Source: SIG299 sp051880375 (lineage in GTDB: Bacteria; Bacillota; Clostridia; Lachnospirales; Lachnospiraceae). Taken from it: 64,000 bases of DNA. Made by a program: the position numbers and the translations under genes. The notes beneath the pieces are model-generated. The model searched no databases. It worked only from the letters and a program-made list of their open reading frames with translations, and was not told where the DNA came from. Location of the stretch: positions 1 through 64,000 of the forward strand of contig JBJENV010000076.1 of the NCBI GenBank assembly GCA_051880375.1, in the 5' to 3' direction. Positions 26,899-35,294 of this stretch are shown piece after piece. Each line of letters starts with the position of its first letter. The stretch's first letter is position 1.

Positions 26899-27237
26899 CT
26901 AAAATAAAATTTTTTCAAGTTGTTGCCGAAGTTCCGGAATTTCCTCACACAGAGTAGTCCAAACAATTTCCAAGTCGACATTTTCATAGTCATGTGCATG
27001 CAGGTTTCGCATTGCTTTCATGGCATGCCACGGAATTTCATTATGTTCTTCAAGAAAATCATCAGACAATCTCCCTACCAGTTCCCCGATCTGTATAATG
27101 CACATATTACATGAATATTGAAATGAAATATCTTTTTGATAACTCTCAAAGCTTTGATTAAAACGTTTCATTAAGCAATCAACATCCATGCAATATTGTA
27201 TCATTTTTCTTAAAATTGAAGCATCAGTGTTCCTCAT
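26899..27237 (-). CDS. hepT: HepT-like HEPN toxin (DUF86)
   Basis: 112 residues. All-helical HEPN protein with the RX4HxY-type motif in RNLHAHDY near residue 84 and the conserved IGELVGRLSDDF segment. In MntA/HepT modules this is the RNase toxin, or the target that becomes AMP-modified on its tyrosine. It overlaps the nucleotidyltransferase gene by 14 nt. GAGGGGG lies 9 nt before the ATG. Confidence 0.87.
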   Translation of the reverse strand: MRNTDASILRKMIQYCMDVDCLMKRFNQSFESYQKDISFQYSCNMCIIQIGELVGRLSDDFLEEHNEIPWHAMKAMRNLHAHDYENVDLEIVWTTLCEEIPELRQQLEKILF

Positions 27238-27520
27238 ACAGCAATACCCCCTCTTCGGTAATATGCTTTAAAAATGTTACATCACTGATTCCGGTTGTGA
27301 CTACATCAACATGGCATTCCAGTTCTTTCTCCAGTTCATCTATAAAAGAAAAGTATTGGAGCAGACTTTTTAATTTCCCTTTTTCAATATATATGTCTAC
27401 ATCGCTGTCATCGTTTGCCTCTCCTCTTGCATAGGAGCCAAACAGGCTCATCCTTCTGATACCATATGCTTTGGCAATAGGCGTCACTTTATTGCGAATT
27501 TCTTCAATTGTATAACACAT
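27224..27520 (-). CDS. mntA: MntA-like nucleotidyltransferase antitoxin
   Basis: 98 residues, minimal nucleotidyltransferase fold. The GSYARGEANDDSDVD motif matches GSX10DXD and gives the metal-binding aspartates. It should AMPylate HepT on its tyrosine and neutralise it. AGGAGG lies 8 nt before the ATG. Its leader carries a strong hairpin (27571-27609) starting at about the transcription start. Confidence 0.87.
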   Translation of the reverse strand: MCYTIEEIRNKVTPIAKAYGIRRMSLFGSYARGEANDDSDVDIYIEKGKLKSLLQYFSFIDELEKELECHVDVVTTGISDVTFLKHITEEGVLLYEEH

Positions 27521-27570
27521 AAGAAATACCTCCTACTGCTATTAAGAACGCCATTTGGCTCCTCGCCCTC

Positions 27571-27609
27571 CGTAAAGGGCATTGCTTTAGGCTTACTCCG
27601 CCCTTTACG
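27571..27609 (-). other. Leader hairpin of the mntA-hepT transcript
   Basis: CGTAAAGGGC (27571-27580) pairs perfectly with GCCCTTTACG (27600-27609). It lies at the predicted 5' end of the transcript and has no T run, so it is not a terminator. Confidence 0.5.
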
Positions 27610-27612
27610 AAG

Positions 27613-27642
27613 ATTATACACTTAACATTGAAGATATAGCAA
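27613..27642 (-). promoter_or_regulatory. Promoter of mntA-hepT
   Basis: Minus strand TTGCTA (27637-27642), spacer 18, TATAAT (27613-27618). Confidence 0.6.
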
Positions 27643-27659
27643 GCCCCAAACAGCGAAAT

Positions 27660-27688
27660 TTGACTTTCTCTTTCCATCGTGCTATACT
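27660..27688 (+). promoter_or_regulatory. Promoter of the cobalamin-controlled genes
   Basis: TTGACT (27660-27665), spacer 17, TATACT (27683-27688), just before the riboswitch. Confidence 0.75.
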
Positions 27689-27714
27689 TTGGAACGATTT
27701 TGAGTGGTCTGCTG

Positions 27715-27940
27715 CCGGTTCGGCAGGCAGACATAATAGGGAAACAGGTGCAAGTCCTGTACGGTCCCGCCGCTGTAAGCGAGCAGCACCGGTTTATGTA
27801 ATCTAAAGAGCTTGATTTACGAGCTTTTTAGATTTGGTCACTGAAGGCAACGGAACCCCTTTGGGAAGGCAAACCGGTGTGATTCCGGCAGATACTGCCG
27901 GTAAAATGCGTAAGTCAGAAGACCTGCTCAAAACGCAAAA
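27715..27940 (+). ncRNA. Cobalamin riboswitch
   Basis: The conserved core elements occur in order: AATAGGGAA, CAGGTGCAAGTCCTG, ACGGTCCCGCCGCTGTAA, a long variable stem (AATCTAAA..TTTAGATT), GTCACTG, AAGGCAAACCGGTG and the B12-box part AAGTCAGAAGACCTGC. It precedes the DUF4430 and ECF-S genes and should switch them off when cobalamin is plentiful. No intrinsic terminator follows, so control of translation start is more likely. The exact ends are approximate. Confidence 0.93.
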
Positions 27941-27979
27941 ATAACTCAGCCACGAGGATTTGGTAAAGGAGATTAAAAC

Positions 27980-28381
27980 ATGGAGAAAAACAACAAGAAA
28001 AAACTTGTAGCGCTTGCTGCGATATTTGTCGTAGTTGTTGCGTTACTCGGAGTGCTTTATTTTGTACTCCGCCCACAAGGCACAGAGGGCAAAAAAGAAT
28101 TTACACTGGAAGTCGTTCTTGCGGACGGCACATCCACCTCGCACACCGTAAAGACCGATGCGGAATTTTTAGGTGATGCTCTCTTAGCAAAAGGACTTAT
28201 CGGAGGAAGCGAAAGCGATTACGGCTTTTTCGTTACAACGGTAAACGGTGTTACGGCAAACGATGCCAATCAGGAATGGTGGTGTCTGACCATTAACGGT
28301 GAAATGTCCAATTACGGTGTGGACTCCGTCCCGGTAACCGACGGCGGTCACTATGAATTTACTCTGACGGTAGGCTGGTAA
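27980..28381 (+). CDS. DUF4430 (transcobalamin-like domain) protein, membrane anchored
   Basis: 133 residues. One N-terminal membrane segment (9-29) and an extracytoplasmic domain of about 95 residues with LADGTSTSHTVKTDAEFLGDAL (shown in part as TSTSHTVKTDAEFLGDAL), VNGVTAND, EWWCLTINGEM and a final YEFTLTVGW, the DUF4430 pattern related to the beta domain of transcobalamin. Under the B12 riboswitch it probably captures cobalamin or a precursor for the neighbouring S component. Its stop overlaps the next ATG by one base. Confidence 0.87.
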   Translation: MEKNNKKKLVALAAIFVVVVALLGVLYFVLRPQGTEGKKEFTLEVVLADGTSTSHTVKTDAEFLGDALLAKGLIGGSESDYGFFVTTVNGVTANDANQEWWCLTINGEMSNYGVDSVPVTDGGHYEFTLTVGW

Positions 28382-28872
28382 TGAAGCTTTCTGTCAAAGA
28401 TATTGTCCTGATTGCCCTGCTTTCGGCACTGCTTCTGATATCGCAGGTTGCACTCGCCCCGATTCCGAATGTAGAGCTTGTTTCGCTGCTTCTCATCCTG
28501 TACACCATGTTCTTTCAAAAAAAGACATTGTACATCATCTATGTATTTGTACTGTTGGAAGGCATCCTGTACGGCTTTGGAATGTGGTGGTTCTGCTATT
28601 TGTATGTCTGGACGATATTGTGGGGAATTACAATGCTGTTGAAAAGTGAGCAGAATGCTCTTTTTTGGGCGCTGGTCAGTGGGTTTTTCGGTCTTGCTTT
28701 CGGTACGCTGTGTTCGGTTCCGTATTTTCTTACCGGCGGCATTGAAATGGGACTTGGCTGGATTGTAAGCGGACTGCCGTTTGATATCACACACGGTATC
28801 GGCAATTTTGTTGTCGCACTGCTTTTGTTCCGTCCGCTGCATTATGCGCTTTCCAGAATATGTAAAAGATAA
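28381..28872 (+). CDS. ECF transporter S component, cobalamin-regulated
   Basis: 163 residues with five or six membrane segments and the typical small hydrophobic S-component layout (MKLSVKDIVLIALLSALLLI at the start). The ATG overlaps the DUF4430 stop (TAATG). S components bind a vitamin and dock on a shared energising module, which is not in this window. Riboswitch control points to cobalamin, a cobamide or a precursor. I cannot assign it to CbrT or another named type. Confidence 0.82.
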   Translation: MKLSVKDIVLIALLSALLLISQVALAPIPNVELVSLLLILYTMFFQKKTLYIIYVFVLLEGILYGFGMWWFCYLYVWTILWGITMLLKSEQNALFWALVSGFFGLAFGTLCSVPYFLTGGIEMGLGWIVSGLPFDITHGIGNFVVALLLFRPLHYALSRICKR

Positions 28873-28877
28873 ACCGT

Positions 28878-28936
28878 CAGACAACCTTACCGGATATCCA
28901 CTGACGATACTCCGGTAAGGCTGTCTGTTGTTTTTC
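28878..28936 (+). terminator. Intrinsic terminator after the ECF-S gene
   Basis: CAGACAaCCTTACCGGA (28878-28894) pairs with TCCGGTAAGGcTGTCTG (28911-28927), followed by TTGTTTTT. Confidence 0.85.
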
Positions 28937-28946
28937 TGCCTGCTAT

Positions 28947-30812
28947 TTATCTGTCTTCTGTTTCCGTGTTTGCTTCCTGTAAAAACTTTAAAAACTGTTT
29001 CTCCGGCAGTGGCTGTTCATAATAATATCCCTGAATATAATCGATTCCTTCCTGCTGCATCATATCCTTTTCTTCCTTTTCCTCTATTCCTTCTGCAACC
29101 AGTTTCAAATCCATCTCATGTGCCATGCCAATGACCGCCCTTACCACATGCTGCGCTTTCTCAGAACAGAAAAACGCCTTGATAATATCATAATCAAGCT
29201 TAACGATAGAAACCGGCATTTCAACAACATACATCAGGTTAGACTTCCCTTTTCCGAAATCGTCCAGTGAAAAGCTGACGCCATACTCTATCAGTTTTTT
29301 CATATTTTCCAGCAATGTTGCTCTCGCACTGATGGATGCCGTTTCGGTAATCTCCAGATTAATGTATCCGGCTTGTACCTGATATTTCTCCATAATGGAA
29401 ATCAGACGTTCTGCCAGATCGGACTGCTCGCACTGGATAACGGAAAGGTTAATTTCTATGTACTGAATACCCAAACGGACTGCATCCGTACTCTTTAAAA
29501 ATTGACAGGTCTTCTCAAAAACTCTTTCTCCCAGGCCTAAAATTAAGCCGCTTTCTTCTGCCACCGGAATAAATTTTCCCGGCAGAAGCAGACTTCCGTC
29601 GCGTTCTCTGATACGTACAAGCGCCTCTGCCGAAGTAAACCTCCGTTCATGATTGGAATAAATCGGTTGGAAGAAAGCCTCAACTCTGTCCTCCTTAAGG
29701 GCTTCTATGATTTTTTGCTTCATCTCAAACTTTTCACGGTATTTTGCGAGAAACTCATCGGCAACAACCATGGTTTGTCTGTTTTCCCTGACGGTTTCTT
29801 CATGAACAAACTCCAGAAAATGTTCCAAATCGTTTGCTGTCGGAAAGGATTCGGCATGAAGCAGCAGGGCAAGCGAAGCTTCTCCCTGCAAAGCAGTCTC
29901 CAGCTCCGCTGCAGCCTGCCTAAGCTTATCCGTATTGCTGCAAAGAATAATCACAGAGAAATGATATCCCTTAAATGCAAGAAGCTCGGAGCTTTTTACC
30001 GTCACCGAAAAAATCCGATGCAACAATCCCGCAGCATGAGCGTCCCGGCTTTCCATAAAATCTGAAGTAGCAAAGGCAATTTCCAAGATACCATAGTGCT
30101 TTTCTCTGTATTGCTGCCTGATATACTCAGATAAAGCATACGAGCTGAAGCACCCCAGCCTTCTGTCGATATTTTCCTCCGGGTTTTCGATTACTACGAA
30201 CAGAATCATCACTCCTATGGCGCTTGCAAAGCCGACAAGCAGCAGCTCTTTGTTGAAAAACTGTATTACTGCCGCCGCAATCCAGATGAACATCCATAAG
30301 GCAAACGCAAAGACTCTTCTTTCGTTCATTTTCTTATGGATGAAGCAAAGTGTCCCCAGACTTCCGGAGATATTTAAGAAAACAAAAAAGTAAACAACAA
30401 GTGTTGCCGGTCCATAAGTATAAACGATATCACCATCTGCAAAGATATAGATAGGGAAAAGAAATACGATGACGCTTTGCAGCAGGGCAGCCCAAACCGC
30501 CTTTTTCATCATACGCTGATGTCGCTCTCTTGGCAGGGCATCTATCAGCACATAGCATCTTGCAGACATTGATACCCAGATAAGAGAAGCAATATACAGC
30601 TTACATTCACTGTTCACAAGAACAGTCGGAAGCACATCCCGGCTTGCAATCAAAATAACCGAAAGAATATCCAACGCCAGATTCAACAGAGTCAGTTGAA
30701 CCGTCCGGCAGAAAATTTTTTCGGTGTACAATCCGAGCTTCTTATGGCTTCTGTAAAAGATGTAAAGCAGTAGCAGCATCAGCATGCCGCATGCCTGTAA
30801 TTGAATATTCAT
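28947..30812 (-). CDS. Membrane-bound EAL domain c-di-GMP phosphodiesterase
   Basis: 621 residues from the ATG at 30812; a GTG precedes it. About six or seven N-terminal membrane segments (to about 205), a middle region that looks like a degenerate GGDEF domain without the GGDEF signature, then a full EAL domain: EALVR, NLSV, EITET, DDFGKGKSN, VKLDYDI, AEGIE and IQGYYY. The metal and catalytic residues appear present, so it should cleave c-di-GMP. The middle domain may bind GTP or only dimerise. It has its own strong promoter and is set apart from the ABC genes. Confidence 0.88.
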   Translation of the reverse strand: MNIQLQACGMLMLLLLYIFYRSHKKLGLYTEKIFCRTVQLTLLNLALDILSVILIASRDVLPTVLVNSECKLYIASLIWVSMSARCYVLIDALPRERHQRMMKKAVWAALLQSVIVFLFPIYIFADGDIVYTYGPATLVVYFFVFLNISGSLGTLCFIHKKMNERRVFAFALWMFIWIAAAVIQFFNKELLLVGFASAIGVMILFVVIENPEENIDRRLGCFSSYALSEYIRQQYREKHYGILEIAFATSDFMESRDAHAAGLLHRIFSVTVKSSELLAFKGYHFSVIILCSNTDKLRQAAAELETALQGEASLALLLHAESFPTANDLEHFLEFVHEETVRENRQTMVVADEFLAKYREKFEMKQKIIEALKEDRVEAFFQPIYSNHERRFTSAEALVRIRERDGSLLLPGKFIPVAEESGLILGLGERVFEKTCQFLKSTDAVRLGIQYIEINLSVIQCEQSDLAERLISIMEKYQVQAGYINLEITETASISARATLLENMKKLIEYGVSFSLDDFGKGKSNLMYVVEMPVSIVKLDYDIIKAFFCSEKAQHVVRAVIGMAHEMDLKLVAEGIEEKEEKDMMQQEGIDYIQGYYYEQPLPEKQFLKFLQEANTETEDR

Positions 30813-30847
30813 CACTTTTTCACTTTCCGAGTATCAAACCTTATGTT

Positions 30848-30890
30848 TATAGTATACTTGTACTATACTCATCTTTTCGATACAAGTCAA
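30848..30890 (-). promoter_or_regulatory. Promoter of the EAL gene with a dyad
   Basis: Minus strand TTGACT (30885-30890), spacer 17, TATAGT (30862-30867). TATAGTA and TACTATA (30848-30854 and 30861-30867) form an inverted repeat that includes the -10 and the start region, so it may be an operator. Confidence 0.7.
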
Positions 30891-30905
30891 GTTTTTAAAG
30901 CCAAA

Positions 30906-32720
30906 TCATGCACCCTTTTCCTGATAATACTGTGCCTGCGCATTCCAGAGCTCATAGTACTTACCGTTTTCATCCGCAAGAAGCTCCTCATGCGTTCCGA
31001 CCTGTACAATCTCGCCCTCATCAAATACGGCAATCTTATCACAAAAACGGCAGGAGGACAGTCGGTGACTGATATAAATTGCGGTCTTGTCTCCCACTAT
31101 TTCATCGAACCTTGCATAAATTTCCGCCTCGGCAATCGGGTCCAGTGCTGCCGTCGGTTCATCGAGAATGATAAACGGAGCATCCCGATAAAGTGCTCTT
31201 GCCATTGCAATTTTCTGTGCCTCACCGCCGGACACATTGACTCCGTCCTCGTCAAAGTCCTTATAAAGCGGAGTTTCCAGCCCTTTCGGCAGTTCTGCAT
31301 ATCGCTCTCCAAAGCCCACTTTATGAAGCAGCCGTTCCGCTTTTTCCGTATCCCAGCTTTCAGCGGATGCCACATTATTTCCAAGCGGTAGCGAAAGCAA
31401 ATGATAATCCTGAAAAACAACCGAAAAAATATCAAGATACTGACGATAATCATACTTCCGGATATTGAAATCATTCATGTAAATTTCGCCCTCCGTCGGG
31501 TCATACAAGCGGCACAGCAATTTAATGAAGGTGGTCTTTCCGCTACCGTTTCTTCCGACCACCGCAAGACGTTCGCCGACCTTCAGTTTCAGATTGATGT
31601 TTCTTAAGGCATCTTTCTTTGCCCCGGCATACCGGAAGCTCACATCTTTGAATTCAATCTCGAACCTCTTATCGCTTCGCTTTTCCACTGCAAGACTGCC
31701 CTGATACATGTCATTTTGTATCTCAAAATAGTCCAGATAATCCTTAAGATAACTTTCATTCGTTTTCATCCAGCCGCTTACCCCGAACAGCGTAGTGATA
31801 CTGTCTATCATTCTGGAAAGATAACCTACATACTTAATCACGCTTCCGACCGGAAATACCCCCTGGATACAATAAAGGCAGACAATCAGATACGAAAACA
31901 GCTCCGACAGCTTTACACAGAGTTCTCCCGGTATCCCGCGCACAAACAGCCGCCTGCTTACCTTTGAAAACAGCTTAAGATGCTTATCGGCACACTTCCG
32001 GTGCAGCTCAGTCACCAGCTTCTGCTGACGATAAATACGATTATCCATTCCCTGCATCGTATATCCTCTTCCAAGACGGTTTTCCTCTAACATCATGTCA
32101 CCAATCTCTTTGTTACACTTCGCAGACTCTTTTCTGCTCCAAAAAGAAAACAGAATTCTTAACATGATACAGACTACCATTGCAAGCAGAAACAATAACC
32201 CCTGAATGGAAAAGGCCGTTCTTCCCAAAAAGGAAAGCATTTCTGCAAACAGTATCCCGGAAAATAAAATGTTCACTGCCCCTGCCATCCACGTCTCTAC
32301 ACACAGTTTCATGTAGTAAACACCATATCCGTTGACATAGGAGTTTTCTGTTATTTTCCTTCTTAGCTGCCTGATTTCCGGATTCTCCAGCTTATCATAA
32401 TCTAACGATAAGGTTTTCCTGTTCAACGCTTCAGCTTCCCTGTAATCCAGAATCTCAGCCTGCAGATTCACCATCCTTCCAAGAAAGGCGCTACAGATTC
32501 TGATGAAAAGATTTCCAAGCAGCGCAATTCCAACCAGCAGATACAGTTCCTTTCTGCCTCTTCCTTCATATAAAGCCGTTACGATTTCAGATGACATCCA
32601 GAGATTGAAATAAGGAGAAGCGTTGTCAAACAGAAGCTGTAAAAGCTTTAGCGGAAAATACTTTGGATTATATGCGCTGTATCTTCGAAGCGCCTGTCTT
32701 GTGATACTTTCTTTACGCAT
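30906..32720 (-). CDS. ABC transporter, fused permease/ATPase (half 2)
   Basis: 604 residues from the ATG at 32720 (AAGGAGG, spacing 9). A six-helix exporter-type membrane domain precedes an ATPase with Walker A GRNGSGKTT, signature VSGGEAQK and Walker B IILDEPTAALDP, then the switch His in ISHRL. The start overlaps the stop of the upstream half-transporter by 8 nt, so they should form a heterodimer. Both ATP sites look catalytically complete. The genes follow a LytTR/GHKL pair on the same strand, as in peptide or lantibiotic export loci; the substrate is unknown. Confidence 0.9.
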   Translation of the reverse strand: MRKESITRQALRRYSAYNPKYFPLKLLQLLFDNASPYFNLWMSSEIVTALYEGRGRKELYLLVGIALLGNLFIRICSAFLGRMVNLQAEILDYREAEALNRKTLSLDYDKLENPEIRQLRRKITENSYVNGYGVYYMKLCVETWMAGAVNILFSGILFAEMLSFLGRTAFSIQGLLFLLAMVVCIMLRILFSFWSRKESAKCNKEIGDMMLEENRLGRGYTMQGMDNRIYRQQKLVTELHRKCADKHLKLFSKVSRRLFVRGIPGELCVKLSELFSYLIVCLYCIQGVFPVGSVIKYVGYLSRMIDSITTLFGVSGWMKTNESYLKDYLDYFEIQNDMYQGSLAVEKRSDKRFEIEFKDVSFRYAGAKKDALRNINLKLKVGERLAVVGRNGSGKTTFIKLLCRLYDPTEGEIYMNDFNIRKYDYRQYLDIFSVVFQDYHLLSLPLGNNVASAESWDTEKAERLLHKVGFGERYAELPKGLETPLYKDFDEDGVNVSGGEAQKIAMARALYRDAPFIILDEPTAALDPIAEAEIYARFDEIVGDKTAIYISHRLSSCRFCDKIAVFDEGEIVQVGTHEELLADENGKYYELWNAQAQYYQEKGA

Positions 32721-34548
32721 TGACTTCTCCCTCCTTATAGTACCTGCTCTGAACTTCAAACATCTCTGCATACCTGCCGCCAAGCCGCATCAGTTCTTCA
32801 TGCGTTCCGCTTTCTTTGATGATTCCGTCCTCTAAAAGAACAATGCGGTCGCAGAAGCGGGTAGATGCAAAGCGGTGCGAAATATAAACGGAGGTCTTGC
32901 CCTTCGTCAGTGCACGGTACTTCAGATACAGCTGGTTTTCGGCAATCGGGTCCAGTGCTGCCGTCGGTTCATCCAGAACGAGAATCGCGCCGTTTTTATA
33001 GATAGCACGGGCTAACACTAACTTCTGCATCTCACCGCCGGAAAAATCGACTCCGTCATCATAAATCCCCTTCATCAAATGCGTATCCATACCGTTTGCC
33101 AGTCCCTCTACTTTTTCATAGATGCCTGCTGCCCTCATTGCGGCTATGGCATCCTCTCTTGCGGTTCTTCGCTCCATATCTGTGCTTGCCACAAACTCGA
33201 ATATGGTAAAGGCGACTGCCCTGATTTCCTGAAATACCGCAGAAATCATCGAATAATATTCTTCCACGTTGTATTCTTCGATTTTTCTTCCGCCTACTAA
33301 AATCTCACCCTCCGTAGGGGTATACAGTCCGCAAATCAGCTTAATGAGAGTTGTCTTTCCCGCACCGTTGATACCGACCAGTGCCAGACTCTCTCCCGGC
33401 TCAATCACAAGGTTGATTCCTTTCAGGGTATCTTCCTTTGCACCGTCATATCGGTACCGGACATCCTTTAACTCGATTTTTACCGGAGAAGCAGGAAGCT
33501 CACAGCCCTTACCGTGATGAAACCTGTTCGGATAGTCATAGAACTCCCGATAATAATCAATTTTGTCGGCACGCGTACTGAGCTTTGCGATATCACCGAT
33601 GATTCCGTTTAAGCATCCGGCAATACTGCCTACCAGTCCGAAATAGAAAACGAACTCACCTACCGTAATACCGCCGTCAAGCAAAAGGCCAAGCAGCACA
33701 AGATAAGCAACACCATCCTGTACCAGCGTCATAAATCCTGACAGAATGGATGCCCACACGCCGCGCAGGCTGCATCGCTTCTTCCACATCAGAAGATACG
33801 ACTGGTAGTCTTTCATCATGCTGTCCAGCCATCCCTCCAGTCCGTACAGCTTAATATCCTTCGCCATGGAAAAATCACCGGACAATCTCTGCAGATATCC
33901 TTTTTTTCTTTCTTCCTTCTCCCAGCTGTGTTTGTTCTTTTCAAAATAAACCGTCTGCCATCTCGCAGTAACATAAGATAATACCGAAACAAACGCAACC
34001 ACAATGACAATCACCGGATTCAGTACAAGCAGAATGGAAGCGTATGTCAGCATCCCGAAGGCGTCAGTAAGTGTCTTCGACAAATCCTTCCACAGAAACT
34101 CCAAGGCGCAGTCGCCACGTGTTGCATCTCCCCACACATGCCCCGAAATCTCCTTAAAGTCCTGCTTTTCGGTAGTTTCATAGTCGGCATAGTAATTTTC
34201 CTGCTCTCCTATTTCCGTCTGATAGATGGAGGTAGGATAGTAGACTCTGGCAAAGCAGCTGTTTTCAATATAGCTGTCCAGCAGATTCAAAAGAATTCCT
34301 GCCATCGTAAAAGAAAGCACCAGAAAGGTCAGTGTCTCAAAGGATTCCCCCCTCCCGAGGCTGTCAATCAGTACTTTGGCAAAGTAAGAATTTAAAAGTG
34401 GCAGGATGACAGCGACCGGAACCGTTGCAAAAATGAAAAAAACAAATCGTTTGTCCAGCCGCCACAGCTTTTTCAGTGCCCAAACAATGCTGCCGGACCT
34501 TGTATAGTTCCGCTTCTTTTTGGGACTCTTCTCTTTTTTGTACATCAT
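32713..34548 (-). CDS. ABC transporter, fused permease/ATPase (half 1)
   Basis: 611 residues; AGGAGG lies 6 nt before the ATG. Exporter-type membrane domain, then Walker A GINGAGKTT, signature FSGGEMQK, Walker B LVLDEPTAALDP and ISHRF. It is a paralogue of its downstream partner, with a basic N-terminal tail (KKEKSPKKKRNY). No peptidase C39 domain is present, so it is not a leader-peptide-cleaving exporter. Confidence 0.9.
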   Translation of the reverse strand: MMYKKEKSPKKKRNYTRSGSIVWALKKLWRLDKRFVFFIFATVPVAVILPLLNSYFAKVLIDSLGRGESFETLTFLVLSFTMAGILLNLLDSYIENSCFARVYYPTSIYQTEIGEQENYYADYETTEKQDFKEISGHVWGDATRGDCALEFLWKDLSKTLTDAFGMLTYASILLVLNPVIVIVVAFVSVLSYVTARWQTVYFEKNKHSWEKEERKKGYLQRLSGDFSMAKDIKLYGLEGWLDSMMKDYQSYLLMWKKRCSLRGVWASILSGFMTLVQDGVAYLVLLGLLLDGGITVGEFVFYFGLVGSIAGCLNGIIGDIAKLSTRADKIDYYREFYDYPNRFHHGKGCELPASPVKIELKDVRYRYDGAKEDTLKGINLVIEPGESLALVGINGAGKTTLIKLICGLYTPTEGEILVGGRKIEEYNVEEYYSMISAVFQEIRAVAFTIFEFVASTDMERRTAREDAIAAMRAAGIYEKVEGLANGMDTHLMKGIYDDGVDFSGGEMQKLVLARAIYKNGAILVLDEPTAALDPIAENQLYLKYRALTKGKTSVYISHRFASTRFCDRIVLLEDGIIKESGTHEELMRLGGRYAEMFEVQSRYYKEGEVNA

Positions 34549-34576
34549 AGTTCACCTCCTGCCCATAGACTAGCAC

Positions 34577-34638
34577 AGTAAAAAAAGAAAAAGTGCAATC
34601 TGATACCAAATGTCGAAAATCTGATGTCAACTGCACTT
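34577..34638 (-). terminator. Terminator of the GHKL/LytTR operon
   Basis: AAGTGCA (34591-34597) pairs with TGCACTT (34632-34638), with extra internal pairing, and is followed on the minus strand by a T-rich run (34577-34592). Inside it are two copies of ATCAGATT, so it could also hold regulator sites for the downstream ABC genes. Confidence 0.6.
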
Positions 34639-34640
34639 CT

Positions 34641-35285
34641 TTATTGCGGTAACAGCACTTCCGTAGAAAAGGCTTCATCCTCCGATGCTCTTGTGATGTA
34701 CCCTCCGTACTTCTTTACGATAGAGTCAATTCGTAAAATTCCAAGACCATGTCCTTCCCCTTTTGTGGTCAGAAAGCTTTTCTTTTTTTTGCCGCCGGCC
34801 GTATTCGTCAGGGCAAGGTATAAATAGTTGCCCTTCATTTCCATGTAGATACGGATTAATCGTTCTTCCTTTGGAAGCTCCATGCAGGCATCCATGGCAT
34901 TATCGAGCAGATTGCCGATTAAGATGCACAAATCCAGCTCGGATACCGTAAGCGATACCGGAATTTTTGCTTCCGCCTTTACCTTGATTTCTTTTTCCGC
35001 CGCAAGAGAAAGCTTACTGTTTAACACAGCATCCGCCATACGGTTTCCGGTCTTGATGACGGTTTCCACATTGGTCAGGTCATCATCGAGCATCGTAAGA
35101 TATCGGTCGATTTCATCGTATTCTTTGTTTGCCGCATGAACCTTCATCGCCTGAATATGATGCCTGTAATCGTGCCGCCAGCCCCGCATTTTGGTGTACA
35201 TATTCTCCACTTCGGCATAGTACTTCTGCAGGATTTCATTTTCAAAAGCAGCGACCCGTTTTGCAATCAGTCTGTCAAAAAGCAT
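34641..35285 (-). CDS. Soluble GHKL-type histidine kinase (AgrC/LytS-like)
   Basis: 214 residues. A short helical part with the H-box WRHDYRHHIQ, an N-box region LIGNLLDNAMDACMEL and the G-box GHGLGILRI, the HATPase_c_5 pattern of AgrC-type kinases. Unlike AgrC there is no membrane sensor; the protein begins only about 40 residues before the H-box. It starts 9 nt after the regulator gene. The signal is therefore cytosolic or comes from a partner protein. Confidence 0.87.
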   Translation of the reverse strand: MLFDRLIAKRVAAFENEILQKYYAEVENMYTKMRGWRHDYRHHIQAMKVHAANKEYDEIDRYLTMLDDDLTNVETVIKTGNRMADAVLNSKLSLAAEKEIKVKAEAKIPVSLTVSELDLCILIGNLLDNAMDACMELPKEERLIRIYMEMKGNYLYLALTNTAGGKKKKSFLTTKGEGHGLGILRIDSIVKKYGGYITRASEDEAFSTEVLLPQ

Positions 35286-35294
35286 GGCAACCTC

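Noticed and set aside
27504..27734. 76-codon minus frame over the mntA leader
   Set aside because: It covers the promoters and the hairpin of mntA and has no homology; non-coding is a better account.
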